Source: Zymoseptoria tritici IPO323 (lineage: Eukaryota > Ascomycota > Dothideomycetes > Mycosphaerellales > Mycosphaerellaceae). From it: a stretch of DNA of 64,000 bases. The notes under the pieces were generated by a model. That model worked only from the letters and a program-made list of their open reading frames with translations, searched no databases and was not told where the DNA came from. The stretch covers positions 2,002,501-2,066,500 of the forward strand of contig NC_018212.1 in NCBI RefSeq assembly GCF_000219625.1, written 5' to 3'. Positions 30,265 through 41,219 of the stretch are shown one piece after another; the stretch's first letter is position 1, and the number at the start of each line of letters is the position of its first letter. Position numbers and translations under genes: made by a program.

Positions 30265-32945
30265 GACGAATGATGAGCGAATGTCACCATGAATAAGCTC
30301 ATAGCTCGAGCAAGCGATCAGGTCAGAAGTTTGAAATTTGGTAGAAGTGGTGGCGAAGTCTGATCGGAGGGCTCGGCGAATGGTCCCTCGCAGGTGCCGA
30401 TGGAGAGCGCAGCGGGATATGGTCTTCGTTCGAGCAGCCGCCGTCGCCAGAGGCAGGCTTGATCAAGACACCACTTTGTCAGGCGTGAGCAAGGCGTCCG
30501 GTACGGATCGGGCAGCTGTACGACATCGCAAAGAGATGACGCGATGTGCAAAAGTCCAGTGGAGCGCAGGAGGAGACCTCGCTCAAGAAGGAGATAGTCC
30601 GATGCGGCACTCTGGACATGGCAGATTCTCTCGGAATGAAGTTCTTCGAGAAAACGCATCTCTGCAATTTATGCCAGGCCGGTGATGGAGGACTGCAGGC
30701 TGAGAGCTGCTCGAGTTGAAGTCCGGGCTCGTGAGGAAGTGCCTCGTGCCCAAGAAGGTCCATCAGCCATGTCTGGACAGTGATGGTCCTATTCTCCTTG
30801 AGTGTAGTCGCTCAGTTGGGTTGGGAACGGAGTCGACGATGCGCGTGGAAGTGCTTGGAGGCAACCTGCTCGAAGAACCACGTCCGCCTTGAGTGTTGCT
30901 TGGAGAAGGAGGATCGAATTCCGTTGAATAAATTTGTGTATATATTGCGCAGAAATGATGTGAGTATAAGAAGCAAATGTCAACAAATGCAACGGCTTTG
31001 CGAACAGGAACGGAGGACGCTTGAAGCGTTACCTTATACCGAAGTGTGTAGCAAGATGTTGAAAAACAAGGTGAAAAGGCGGGCATGGCCGCGGCGACGA
31101 CTCCGAGAAAGAAAGTCACACCAAAGCCGCCAAGCTCAGCTTCGTTGCACTTCGTCTCCTGTCCGTCGGGTTCTTGCATCTCGAATACAGGTTTTCCCTG
31201 CTTGATATTTCACTGTGATGCCTCAACGACACCCCCCCCCCAGCAGCAGCGAGCGAATCGATACTGGGTTCGACGGAGCTGCGGAACGGAATTTGTACTG
31301 GACATGGAAGAGCTTGAACATCGTTTGAGGATACGATTTGGAAAGCTTGTCTCGTGGCGATGGACATATGTTTGCTCTCGACCAGGAAGTATCGCACAGC
31401 TCTTGAACGTGCCATGGCCAAACATCGTGGACACTCGCACAACAGACCCGAAAGCACTCTGTCTCCTGTCAAAACTCACCCTGCCATGTCTTCTCCTAAT
31501 ACAGCATCTCATCGAAAGTCACTCACCATTGGTCATACAGCGTCCGGACTCAGTCTGCTGCCCTTCCCGGTCAACAACTGACGGCAATTCACCCTTTCGA
31601 AGCCTGACAACGTGGTATGCACGATCGGGTCGGGCATCGTGGAGCTGTTTGAGTACAGAGACGGTAGCTCTGATACGACGAAACATGCCCGCCGGCTACC
31701 TGCATCATTCTCGCAGACTACCCCGCCAAACTAGCGGTGTGGCAGGTCGCCTACAAACACTCCGCAGCTGTATCGCCGGGACCGGTGACCAATTGCTTTC
31801 GGCCGTTATTGCAATCCTTCGAATATCATCCCGAGGCCTTCTGTCCCGCAGAGATGCCACTCAGAAAGCGTCGGTGCAAAACTGAACCCCAGACGCCGGT
31901 AGTGCATACATGGTCTCGGTCTCACAGGGCAGGAACACGCAAACAAATGATCTTCGGAGTCTCTGACTCTCTTTCCTGGTAGACGGGTTTCCGCAGTCAT
32001 TTTTGAAGAATGTGCAGCAACGCCGACGCATGACTTCACTCCGCGACGGGTTCGCACAGCAATCAGGTTATATGTCCCCGAACGGATGCTACGTTGCACA
32101 TGAAATAATGAACAAGAAGTGTTGATCGATCGACCCTCAAGAGCAGTCCACTCATTGCAACTCGAGCTGCCAGGTAATAGATCATGCACCGATGGCCACA
32201 AAAGTCGTTTTCGCACCGAGAAGCGAGTCTGTCAGCATGATTCCACTTGATCGAGACTGTCTGTCGCCGGAAACGGCGATTTTGCAAGCTACAATTCCGC
32301 TTTAGGTGGATGGAACGTGTCAGCCACCAGACCTGGGAGGAAGCACAATGACTGCGATGTCCGAGACGGCCACAAAGGGCCTACCGAACAGCCACAAAGG
32401 ACCCACAGCCACGACGACATGAATTGTCCGGATACAGCCGCTGTAGGACTGTTGCTGCGAAGTTTTACCTGTGCCGAAGACTCCAAGCTTTCTCTAGCTC
32501 GTCATTTGTCTGGGAATGCAGCAGGGCGCCTCATCATGCAAGATCTGATTGCATCAACTCTGAAGTGCGTTCCGTGGAGTGGACGGTCCGCTCTGCTCCA
32601 TCGGGTCGGGCATGGCTGTGCCGACATGTGGCGAGCTTCCCAGCATGGGTTCCGTCGAGCCGAATGGCACTATTGAGAGCTGCAAGGCTCCAATTGAGAT
32701 GAGACATGAGCCCGATGTTCTCCAAAATGCGATTTCCTAATTCGGCTGCCCAGCTCCAGACTTGGTCTGACGTGCATGATCCTGCAGGAGCCGACCCACA
32801 TCTACCCGCTGTTCACGATACCTGACAGAAGTGGTCCGTCTCATTCTGAAAGGGTGATGGAAATACTGATGGAAACAGAGTCGCCACGCTCGCGTTGAAA
32901 GGTAGGAGGTCCTCCCAGGATCGGATCCCCCAACGCAGATCATCG
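30265..32945. other. Decayed region, no gene resolved
   Basis: This contains TATA copy 4 and, below it on the minus strand, a Ser/Pro-rich fragment (NTQGGRGSSSRLPPSTSTR, 30763-30930) resembling the start of the 28-kb locus. A 266-codon plus-strand frame at 31085 crosses a run of nine C (about 31221) and has mixed character. I could not support it. Confidence 0.35.
30936..30947 (-). promoter_or_regulatory. TATA-box promoter, copy 4
   Basis: Minus-strand tatactcacatcatttctgc, then aatatatacacaaat; closest to copy 3. Confidence 0.45.
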
Positions 32946-33332
32946 CTACTCAGCAACATTGATCGGCGGCTCCGGATCAGCGACCACGATCTCCATATAA
33001 GCTCCATCGTCAACGAAACCTTGCTGATTGACCTCGTCGCCCTTAGAATTGTCATACATCCCTAGCACATACACCTCCGATCCCAAAGCCCATTTGCCCG
33101 AGAAAAGCGACCTGCTCTCCACGTATTCCCTCCCTCGGAAGCACTGCTCGATGATATTGGCCAGGGCATCCCAGCTATGAGGACTAGAAGTCGGATCTGT
33201 CGTATTAGGGGTCATGCGACAAACGCATTTCAGGTGAGATGGGCGATAGTTCCAGCTGAAATGACGGTTATCGAATGGAAAAACACACCTGAGATTCTGG
33301 CTACGGAGGGCGAAAAAAAAGCCATCTGTCAT
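32946..33332 (-). CDS. Hypothetical protein with Cys pair, 128 aa
   Basis: The C-terminal 90 residues have convincing coding character (SWDALANIIEQCFRGREYV, KWALGSEVYVLGMYDN, DDGAYMEIVVADPEPP) and the middle carries LKCVCRM. The first 25 residues are less certain: a GTGTGT donor and TTTCAG acceptor lie 36 nt apart inside them, so the true N-terminus may come from an upstream exon. The gene is divergent from the M35-like gene, 210 bp away. No family recognised; extracellular location is possible but no signal peptide is seen in this reading. Confidence 0.48.
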   Translation of the reverse strand: MTDGFFFALRSQNLRCVFPFDNRHFSWNYRPSHLKCVCRMTPNTTDPTSSPHSWDALANIIEQCFRGREYVESRSLFSGKWALGSEVYVLGMYDNSKGDEVNQQGFVDDGAYMEIVVADPEPPINVAE

Positions 33333-33541
33333 GTCGTGTTATCTTATCTCATCTGCTACTTGCCTCCCGAATTCGCTATTATCTCAAATGCACCTCCGAA
33401 GGTCCAGGTGGCCTCACATCACAGTGCACGAATTTCGTTTCTATAGCCGCCCGTTGATATCTTCGGGTCAACCCTTACAGTGGGCTATTGTATCGGAAAC
33501 CAGATACAAAAAGTTTGTCGCATGACACCTTAGACGGCACC

Positions 33542-34577
33542 ATGCAACTCGTCACCCTCCTGTTTCCGTTTGTGCTACTCCATCATGCCCAGAGCTTATT
33601 TCAGACACAAAACTGCCCCGATAGCCTCCTTGACATGACCACGCTCTCCCAGAGAGCATCTGATTCAGTTGGCAAGATCCCAGTCCGTCTCCGCAAAGCC
33701 CACTGCTCCATCGTTGAGCACCAAAACTGACGTTCGCAGGCTTACAAGGCGTTCTTTGGTGCCTCTGCTCGGGGAGGAAGGTCAGATGCAAGAGTTGCCA
33801 GTATGTCGAACTGATTTGAATTGAATCAGGAAGTCGAAGTTGACCACTGAGACCATAAACAGCCATCTACGACCGCATCGCAGAATTCAACTCTCTCCCA
33901 AGCAGAACCATATCCCTCGTTTGCGAGCTGCCAGGCACGAGGTCCGCACAAGCTTGTCAGCTTGGTAGCACACCGTGAGAGACGTCGCCAGCGGACAACG
34001 TACAAGGACACTGACGAGAGACGTCTCAGACTCGCAGCGACACTCTTTGACTCCGACGAGATCTATATATGCAACAGTGCGTACTCGACCCCCAGACACA
34101 CAACTCCTACTCCACTAACATCAATCGTCCTGCTCCCGAGACATGTGGACCAACGCCCTCGGAGGCCGTCGAGAAGGCAGCACCAAGATCCCCCGCCTGA
34201 CGACTCAGATCGTCCCGTTCTCGCGCAGCTCCTCCCCAGTATTGCTAGAGGAGTACAACATCATCGGGAGACATCTTCTCCACGAGGTACCTCTCTCCGA
34301 ACAATCCTCACACCCAGAGCTGACGCCACTCCAGATGACCCACATCCTCTTCAACACCATCGACGCCCAGACCCGTGACCGCAACGGCGTTCTTCGAGTA
34401 GCATACATGCACGAGCAGAGTCTTCGCCTGGCTCGTAGTGACCCGGCGTTGTCCCGTCGCAATGCGGATAATTATGCTTGTTTTGCGATGGCGGCGTATT
34501 ATCCGAGGGGGTGCTGGTCTTTTGACCCGGATCGGATGATTGGGTCGTGTCGAGTGAGGGACGAATTGAAGGTCTGA
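33542..34577 (+). CDS. M35-like (deuterolysin/aspzincin) metalloprotease homologue, HExxH degenerate, 265 aa
   Basis: Five exons (33542..33682, 33740..33800, 33863..33974, 34030..34076, 34141..34577) with introns of 57, 62, 55 and 64 nt total 798 nt in frame. A signal peptide (MQLVTLLFPFVLLHHAQS) is followed by the M35 order of blocks: NCPDSLLD, AYKAFFGA with TIYDRIAEF, DEIYICN, GRHLLHEVPL, and near the end ARSDPALSRRNADNYACFA. The last matches the family's NADNYxYFA end. The zinc motif should read HExxH but here is HEVPL, so the second His is lost; no clear catalytic Asp motif remains. It is probably a secreted, inactive homologue. The first donor is GTCCGT, unusual; an unspliced read stops early. 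The exon choice is mine, based on motif continuity. Confidence 0.7.
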
Positions 34578-35192
34578 GGAGGGATCAGGTCTCTGCTTCC
34601 GATGCTCGGAACATAGTATGGAGGAGGTTGCGACCGTCATTCGACATAGTTTGAACTTGAACAGAAGAGTCCCCTGGCAGATCGACACACATGAGACATC
34701 GTAGCAGCAGTTCGACGTTTGATCACAATCAGCCGGCTACTTGTTCCATTGTCGTTGCGAGGAGCATCCCAGCGCATGAAACCCTCCGGTAGCTGGCATG
34801 TCCCTTTTTTCTAAAGCGGCAACTCAGCCAGCAAATTTGCCTCTTCCGGCGGCTTGCATTCTTGAACAATGGAACCAATGCTATCATACTCCCCTTGTTT
34901 TGTCCAATGCTGTAGCCAATGAGAAACTTGCTTTCCGTCATCGTGGTCGAAAGCTACTCAGGCTCCCGCAACACACTTTCTTGAGCCGAGCATTGCTGTA
35001 TGGCAACAAGTCTTGAAATCCCTGATAGCTGATCACTGGGGACTCTTCCGTACACTCTCGTACGTCTCCGCGGATGTGTCACTCGACTCCGCGTTCAAGG
35101 CTTTCGGAGTCTCGTCTTCGACCTGCTTTGGCTTCGCAGCTTCGTGAATGAATCCTGCCAAAACTGGCAGGTTCCACGCAGGAATTCAAACC
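34578..35192. other. No gene recognised
   Basis: Short frames only, between the M35-like gene and a broken minus-strand fragment. Confidence 0.35.
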
Positions 35193-35464
35193 TCAGCGTA
35201 GAGCTTCGTTGCATATCTGGCTTGACTGCCACGCGCGGGAGGCGGCATCGATGATACCCACATAGATACGGCGGGTCAGGTGGTCGCCGATATAGCTCAG
35301 CTTGAGAGAGATCGCGCGGGTGTCGTTGTTCTCGACCGCATCGATTACTGAGATAATCGTCGTGGTAGGCCGTCTCAGCGAGTTGAGGTGTTGTGCTGGA
35401 GGAACTCAATCGTGCGGCTCTTACGAAGTCTTCTGCCACCCGTCCTCTTCCAGCCCAGCAACAT
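35193..35464 (-). pseudogene. Frame-broken gene fragment
   Basis: From an ATG at 35464 the frame reads RKSRTIEFLQHNTSTR and then TGA. One base over, the sequence continues with TTIISVIDAVENNDTRAISL, GDHLTRRIYVGIIDAA and a stop at 35193. Both parts look coding, and no intron borders are found at the switch. It may belong to the same locus as the fragment just upstream (35590..35988). Family unknown. Confidence 0.4.
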
Positions 35465-35589
35465 GCTGAACCACAACCGCTCGGCGAAGATTTCTGACGA
35501 CTTGCCCGCGCGGCTAGGAGCTCGCGCCTCGTATCGAACGGACATTGGTACGTCTGTAAAGACTGTGGTGTGGTGGCCAGGCTATTTTT

Positions 35590-35988
35590 TTAAACCGGGC
35601 GGCAGATGACGATGTAGACTGCGTCCTTGCTCTTCAGGTTGCCGTCCTCCGTATCGCCGTACCTCCACAGGATCATGTGCCTGGTGCTGCTGAGCTTCGA
35701 GGTCCTCGTCTGCTGGATGAGCTCTGCGAACTGGCTGCGGCCACCACATTGGCCTCTCTCAGAGCTGTCAAGAAGATCTTTGCTGCCTGCATTACAAGGG
35801 AAGGGACTTGTCACTTGTCCACAATCCAACCGTACAGAAATTCAAGGAGTGCGTGTTGTCGGCTAGGACGGCGATCCTACGAGAGTACACAAGCTTTCCC
35901 ACAGATCGCTGTAGGCTCGACTCCTGGATCACTTGTTCGTTACCATGCTCAAACTTCATGATGTTGAGGACGGCAGGCGAACCGGCTG
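35590..35988 (-). pseudogene. Frame-broken gene fragment
   Basis: The first part carries VLNIMKFEHGNEQVI and SRRIAVLADNTHSLNFCTVG; near 35825 the register changes to SKDLLDSSERGQCGGRSQF and TSKLSSTRHMILWRYGDTED, ending VYIVICRP. Coding texture on both sides is strong. Still further upstream (to about 36300) another frame (GRGLAMYTTGNTTAADAVHQ) also looks coding, so the whole may be one decayed gene of 250 codons or more. No family recognised. Confidence 0.42.
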
Positions 35989-36644
35989 ACCATGGAGCAA
36001 GATCGACGGTGGGAGAGCTTCTGGGGGGCCTTTACATTTCCTCGATGGCCTTTGGCTTGGCTCCCGTTCCTGACCAGGCCACAGCATAATCCTCCTGCGC
36101 GCTGCAGGCTTCGCGCGCTCTGCGATCAGAAGAAGGAGGGAAGTTGCAATCCGCCGCAGCGGAGGGCGGGCGTCTGTGAAATGCATCGTCTCCACTTGGT
36201 GGACAGCGTCCGCGGCGGTAGTATTGCCCGTTGTGTACATTGCAAGCCCACGTCCTCCCTTGCAAAGTCCTTCATCATCGATGTGTAAGGTCCTCGGCGG
36301 CAAAGAAGTCTCGACCTAGGAGATGGCATAGTCAGCAGTGCTCCGGATGAAATATGGGACTCTTCCTCTCATGCAGCGAACATGATGATTTGACGAAGTA
36401 TAACAACTGTAGAGTCTCTCTTTCATGTACCGTAGACTTGAAGGTGTGTATTGGTAATCGTGGCTCTAGTCTGTTGTTTGACATCCAAAGCCAGTCAACT
36501 CTTCAGTATTGATGAAGGTCTGATCACAATTCCGCTCAATCACTCAAACCCGACTCATCGTCGGCGACATTGTGCAAACCCCCTCGCAAAGTCTGTCTCC
36601 ACTCTGCTCAACCCATGTAACCCGCCAGCATGCTACAAACTTCC

Positions 36645-37712
36645 TCAGTCCTGATCATTCTCTCCGAGCACCCCATCTCCATCTCCGTCTCCACCCTCCC
36701 GAGCCTCACTCCTAGCGCGCTTCTTTCCCTTCCGCTGTCCAGCACCATCTCCCAAGCCCGGCTCAGCGATTGGGCTGTCTGCCCTCTCGCCCAATCCCTC
36801 ACCCATACCCATCGGCCTTCGAGAAGATCTCGTCTCCTCACCGGGCACAGTCTCCTCCTCGCCCATCCGTCGGCGCTTGGAAGCTCGCTCACCTGTAGGT
36901 GCACGACCGGAAGCCGCATCCTCACCGCGTTGACCGCTTGCTTCGAGCGCGGACGGCCGCATGGGTGGCATGCCGCCGGAGGTGTTGGCTTGGCGGAGAA
37001 GACTGCTTGGATCCAGTGCGAAAGTCATGCCACCAGAGGCTGCCGTAGTCTGATTGTTGGCTTCGGCCGGAGTAGGGCCATTCGATGGCACATTACCGGC
37101 ATTGACGGTAACGTTGACAGTGACGTAGCCGGAAGGATCGACAGGGCCACGGAAGTACGAAGGATTCTGGGTGATGTCGAATCCAGGTGGAAGGTGTGAT
37201 GTTGGCGCGCCGGCGGACGGAGAAGGAGATAGCGCGCCAGACTCGACATCATCGTTGTCTTGATTCTCCTCAAGAAGGATTGGCGGGTACGTTGGCATGC
37301 CGTGAATTGTCGTGGCGCGAGGGAAAGGGTATGAAGAAGCAGCCATCTCTTCCACTCCAGAACCAGTCTCTCCGAACCACACAGGACGCATTATGGGCGC
37401 AGGCTCAGGAAATGCTTGGTCGAGGTAGACGCCTGCGCCGGTGAGATTGATCGCCGGAGTTGCGCGGGATCCAATCATTGCTCGGCGCATTGCTTCGTGC
37501 GCAGGGCCGTAGTCTGGCGATGGGCTACGAGCTCTATCGGCAGGGACACCGCGACGTGGAGGAGGAGACGGCGAAGAGGAGGATGGGTCGATGGGTGAGC
37601 CATGTCGTTGTGGAGGCGGCCCTGGCGGAGCTTGACGACGGTTGCTTGGATGGTTTGGGAATCCGCCGAAGCTGGACGGGAGCAGAGAACGTTTCGATGG
37701 CTTGGGTGCCAT
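36645..37712 (-). CDS. Disordered nuclear-type protein, 355 aa
   Basis: I chose the ATG of MAPKPSKRSLLPSSFGG, which lies 45-60 bp below a TATA-like catatacc stretch; an open leader extends further upstream. The protein is Pro/Ser/Gly-rich and mostly disordered, with a short ordered patch (ESGYVTVNVTVNAG-like, GYVTVNVTVNAGNVPS), an Arg/Lys cluster (ASKRRRMGEEE) and a second (RKGKKRARSEAREGG) that look like nuclear signals. The C-terminus is Gly/Asp/Glu-rich. No domain recognised. Intronless and intact. Confidence 0.72.
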   Translation of the reverse strand: MAPKPSKRSLLPSSFGGFPNHPSNRRQAPPGPPPQRHGSPIDPSSSSPSPPPRRGVPADRARSPSPDYGPAHEAMRRAMIGSRATPAINLTGAGVYLDQAFPEPAPIMRPVWFGETGSGVEEMAASSYPFPRATTIHGMPTYPPILLEENQDNDDVESGALSPSPSAGAPTSHLPPGFDITQNPSYFRGPVDPSGYVTVNVTVNAGNVPSNGPTPAEANNQTTAASGGMTFALDPSSLLRQANTSGGMPPMRPSALEASGQRGEDAASGRAPTGERASKRRRMGEEETVPGEETRSSRRPMGMGEGLGERADSPIAEPGLGDGAGQRKGKKRARSEAREGGDGDGDGVLGENDQD

Positions 37713-38158
37713 TGCTGCTGTTGTATTCGTGATGATGCGCTTGGTATATGAAGTATATTGGTGAAGGCGACGAAGTGTTGGTGTTGATTTCTGTTGATGT
37801 TGAAATCCGGTGTGCGTGTTCCAGTTCAAGTCTGCGCCCCGACTTTCACGAGAAATATGGAGACGAGCTGGCGGGTGGACTTCGGACAGCGGAGCGGGAC
37901 GGCGAGATTGGTACGTCTAGACGTCATCTGCGCGTGGAGGGACGCTTCAAGGTGCAGTGGAGCACATGAGAAACGGATCGTTGGGCGTTGAAGAAAGGAT
38001 GTGAAGGAGTGTTGGCTGGATATAGCTGTATTGGATCTCGTACAGGTTCGAGCGAACACATTGCAGAGATTAGCGTTGGGTAAGACACTTGAAGTCGGAG
38101 GCCGCTGGCTTCTCTTGTATGTTTCGACGTTGTCTGATCGTTTGCTGAGCTTGTTGAC

Positions 38159-38414
38159 CGTCAAAGGGAAGCCAAATGAAAAGCGTCAAGTCGAACGTTC
38201 GATCGATTGCTGCAAGCACGCCTAGAAACGCTCCGCAACGACGGTTCGACATGTCATGCCGGCCCTACAATCGAGGAGCCTTCCATCGTCAAAGGAACGT
38301 TGAACGAAAAGAGTCAAGTGCATCGTTCGATCAATTGCGGTGAGAATGCCTTGAAACGCTTCGTAGCAACGATCTGAAACGTGATAACTACCTTGCAGCT
38401 GAGGACCTTACAGT
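38159..38414. repeat. Tandem duplication, 128-bp unit
   Basis: Two diverged copies (38159-38286, 38287-38414) share cgtcaaagg, tcgttcgatc-type, cctagaaacgct/ccttgaaacgct and gaggacctt-like landmarks at equal spacing. It lies outside any gene I can support. Confidence 0.7.
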
Positions 38415-38643
38415 CGCCGCGGTTCGATCGTTCTCATTGTCCTCGAACCTGAATTGCGGCTCAGACGCTTTTTGTTCTCGTAAGAGCAATCGATGCCAGA
38501 CCTTATCTACTTGCTCTCGTCACTCGCACCGCGGTTCGGAGGGTGTTGTGGTCCATATGACTTGCAAAAGAACTCCTTGGCATAGGCAAAACGAACGTCT
38601 CTATTTCAGCGATGCTTAATCGTTCTGCACACTCATCATCGGC

Positions 38644-38745
38644 TCTGTTGCCATTGTCGTTGGACCAAAACGAGAACTTCAACCTCGCTGCCTGCCCTGT
38701 TGCCATTGTCGTTGTACCAAAACGCGAAGGTCAACCTCGCCGCCG
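38644..38745. repeat. Tandem duplication, 53-bp unit
   Basis: ctgttgccattgtcgttg occurs at 38644 and 38697, each followed by accaaaacg, aac/ggtcaacctcgc and gcc. Confidence 0.75.
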
Positions 38746-38937
38746 CCGCCGCCGCGACCAAACCTCCTCCAACCAAAAAGGAAATTCGATCACCAGACAA
38801 AAACAAGCCCCCGAAGGGGAATTGGAACCCGCCCCATCAGTCCGAAGTCAGGGGAAGTTTTTTGAGGGCATTTCTGCCTGCCACGCTGCCTGCTGCCATT
38901 AGTGTGAAGGGGGAGGAGTTTTGACGTACCGATGTGT

Positions 38938-38982
38938 ACCGCCCTAACCACTCGTCCTATTGGACAAGCGAATTAGGGCGGT
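38938..38982. other. 10-bp inverted repeat with 25-nt loop
   Basis: accgccctaa and ttagggcggt form a perfect 10-bp stem. The loop carries an inner gtcc/ggac pair. No tRNA shape could be made from it and no gene ends at it. It might be a hairpin or protein site. Confidence 0.45.
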
Positions 38983-41219
38983 GAAGGGAGGTGAAAAGAG
39001 GGGGTACTTGAAGTGAAGTTTGTGCTGCCGGGGATGTGCCGTTGGAGGGGGTGTTTGGCCGCGGAGGTGAGGTGCAGAGAGGGGTAGAGGACGTGTCTTA
39101 GAATAGGAACAAGATTGGATGTCTCCTTCGACTAGGAGACTCGTCTTTCACGGTGACACTTTTGATACAGCAGCAACAACGACAGACACTATTCAAGGAA
39201 GTGCTCCGCTGTATTACCACACGACAGGAACGAACTACCACTCGCAAGACCAGATCAGGACGCGTACCATCGATCGAAACGCATAGAATCGACGACCAGA
39301 CCTCTCGGCCGCCACGACTACAACGCCTACCACAGACGGCAACCACGACAATATCGCCTGCACAAGATCGTCGAACCTCACAATCACCGAGCACATCCTC
39401 TCTCGAAGGTGACAGCAGAGCCGCACGACATTCGTCAAATCCGCTCTGGGGTTCAAGCGAAGCTCTTGCATCAACCGCTCGACGAATGTAACGTTTCAAG
39501 AGGGTTTGTATCAGACAGATAAAGGGCGCGACGAAAATGAGGATGAAGGGAGAAGCAAGAGCTGTGGAATGGTCAAGACAGCGATGGCGTGTTTGACATA
39601 AGGGAGGCAGTCGAAACAGCAGTGCAACGAGCGCGGTCATGCTCAATAGTGTCGATATGTGTGCAGTCTGCTGTCATCGAGTCTCCCACCAAGGAGACCG
39701 GCAAGTCGAGCACAGATGATGATCAAGAGTAGGATGCCATTGGATACCAGGAACTCAGCACTGCACGTGGAACGGCTTCATATCCAAGGCTGTCAAGTCA
39801 GTTGTGCGTGTTCTGCGCGCGAGAGCAGGAGGCTGGCTGACCTGAAAGGTCGCCGAAGTATGCTCAGACAAGCCAGGTCGTGGATGCTCATACTCTTGGT
39901 CACCCGTGAAGACATTTGATTGCAATGAGCGGCCGACGTACCCGTTCGATGCTTCTCGAGCAGTGCGCATTCTTTGCTTGTGCGCGCAGACGCTGAGGCT
40001 ACCCGGACGCTGGAGCAATTGGATGGACGAGTCGCCAGTATGGTCCGATCAAGAGACTCGGATACACGAACAGCGCCGCCCTCTGCGTCCACGCATGTTT
40101 TGGACTGCTTTGGAGTCAGCTTGTTGATTTGGGTAACCAGGACCGTACAGGCTCTCGAGGTAGCGATACTCCCCGAGCGTCAGCTTCTGTGGCCTCTCCA
40201 TCGCCGTGTCTAGTGCAAAGCCTGGATCCAAGGTTCACCAACCACGCCCAGGGCCAACTCAAATGACCGCAAGTCTCAGATCTGCCTGACTGACACAAAT
40301 CCGTTGACCAGGATGCTGAAAAATTCTGGCTGAGCAGATTGTGGTCCATACTCGGTCTCGGCGTGACAACAAACTTGTGCCATTCGATTAAGTCTGGGAA
40401 CTGCATTATGCGGTGCAGTAGAAATGTCCGAGCCACATGTCCGCCCTCCTGAAGTCTGCACACACTGCCGATCGGATGCGGAGATGCCGTGCCCTATCAT
40501 GCTAAATGTGTCGACTCTGACCGCCTTTGGAAATAACACAGCGCGTAGAGAGCAGGCGAACCCGTGGGGGACTCGGGCGCGGCCTTGCCAAGGGACATTC
40601 GAACATCCTCTCCCTCGCACATCGGCCGGATGTCAAAGTTCGTCGCATTTTTATCGCATGACATGCTCTCAACGTTCTCGACTTGTGACTCTTCTCTGAA
40701 CAAGGTTCTGGTGTACCAGCACACTTCTTGGGTTCGTACCAGTGGGAGTCAGTACCGAATCTCCTCTGCCGGTGGTCTCCGCGACCTTCAGTATTGAGCT
40801 TTATATTACAACGGCAACTCGATCTCTGCCTCTCCGTCCGCATGACACCTCTCATTCGCGAGCATCACGGGGGATCATCCCGTTCAGCGATGCATCGCAA
40901 TGTCGTCGACCTAGCATGTGTTAGCGGAATGGTTCGCTGAACCCTGAATTTCTGAGGTGAATCCATGGTCCAGGAGAAAGCTAGTTGACAGTACCGAACC
41001 ATAATAGTATTACGCTTTCGCCGTCTTCAAAATATGGCAGGTCGCGAAAATATGGCAGCAGGGCAGTACTTGAGCACGCCGGTCCCTACACTTGTCGACG
41101 TTCCATCCGTTCTCATCGCCACATTCACGGAATCAAGCCAGCAAGCAACAGCCAGCACATCCACACTACACTCAGAACGAACATACCCCAAAGCTACGAC
41201 GCTCCCACAATCGGACAAC
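38983..41219. other. No gene resolved
   Basis: At 39098-39646 a 182-codon minus-strand frame (with a hydrophobic FILIFVAPFICLIQTLL segment) and a 112-codon plus-strand frame (Arg/Gln/Ser-rich) overlap; I cannot decide between them. The rest holds only short frames. Confidence 0.3.

Noticed and set aside
31085..31885. 266-codon plus-strand ORF
   Set aside because: It crosses a nine-C run, has no domain or signal, and its composition varies along its length; an antisense frame is equally good.
33542..33730. 62-aa secreted peptide as a complete gene
   Set aside because: It ends in what reads as intron 1 (branch CTGAC, acceptor CGCAG); splicing onward recovers the M35 blocks.
38940..38990. tRNA-like sequence on the minus strand (gagtggttagggcgg)
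   Set aside because: It resembles a D-arm, but no anticodon arm, T-arm or acceptor stem can be formed around it.
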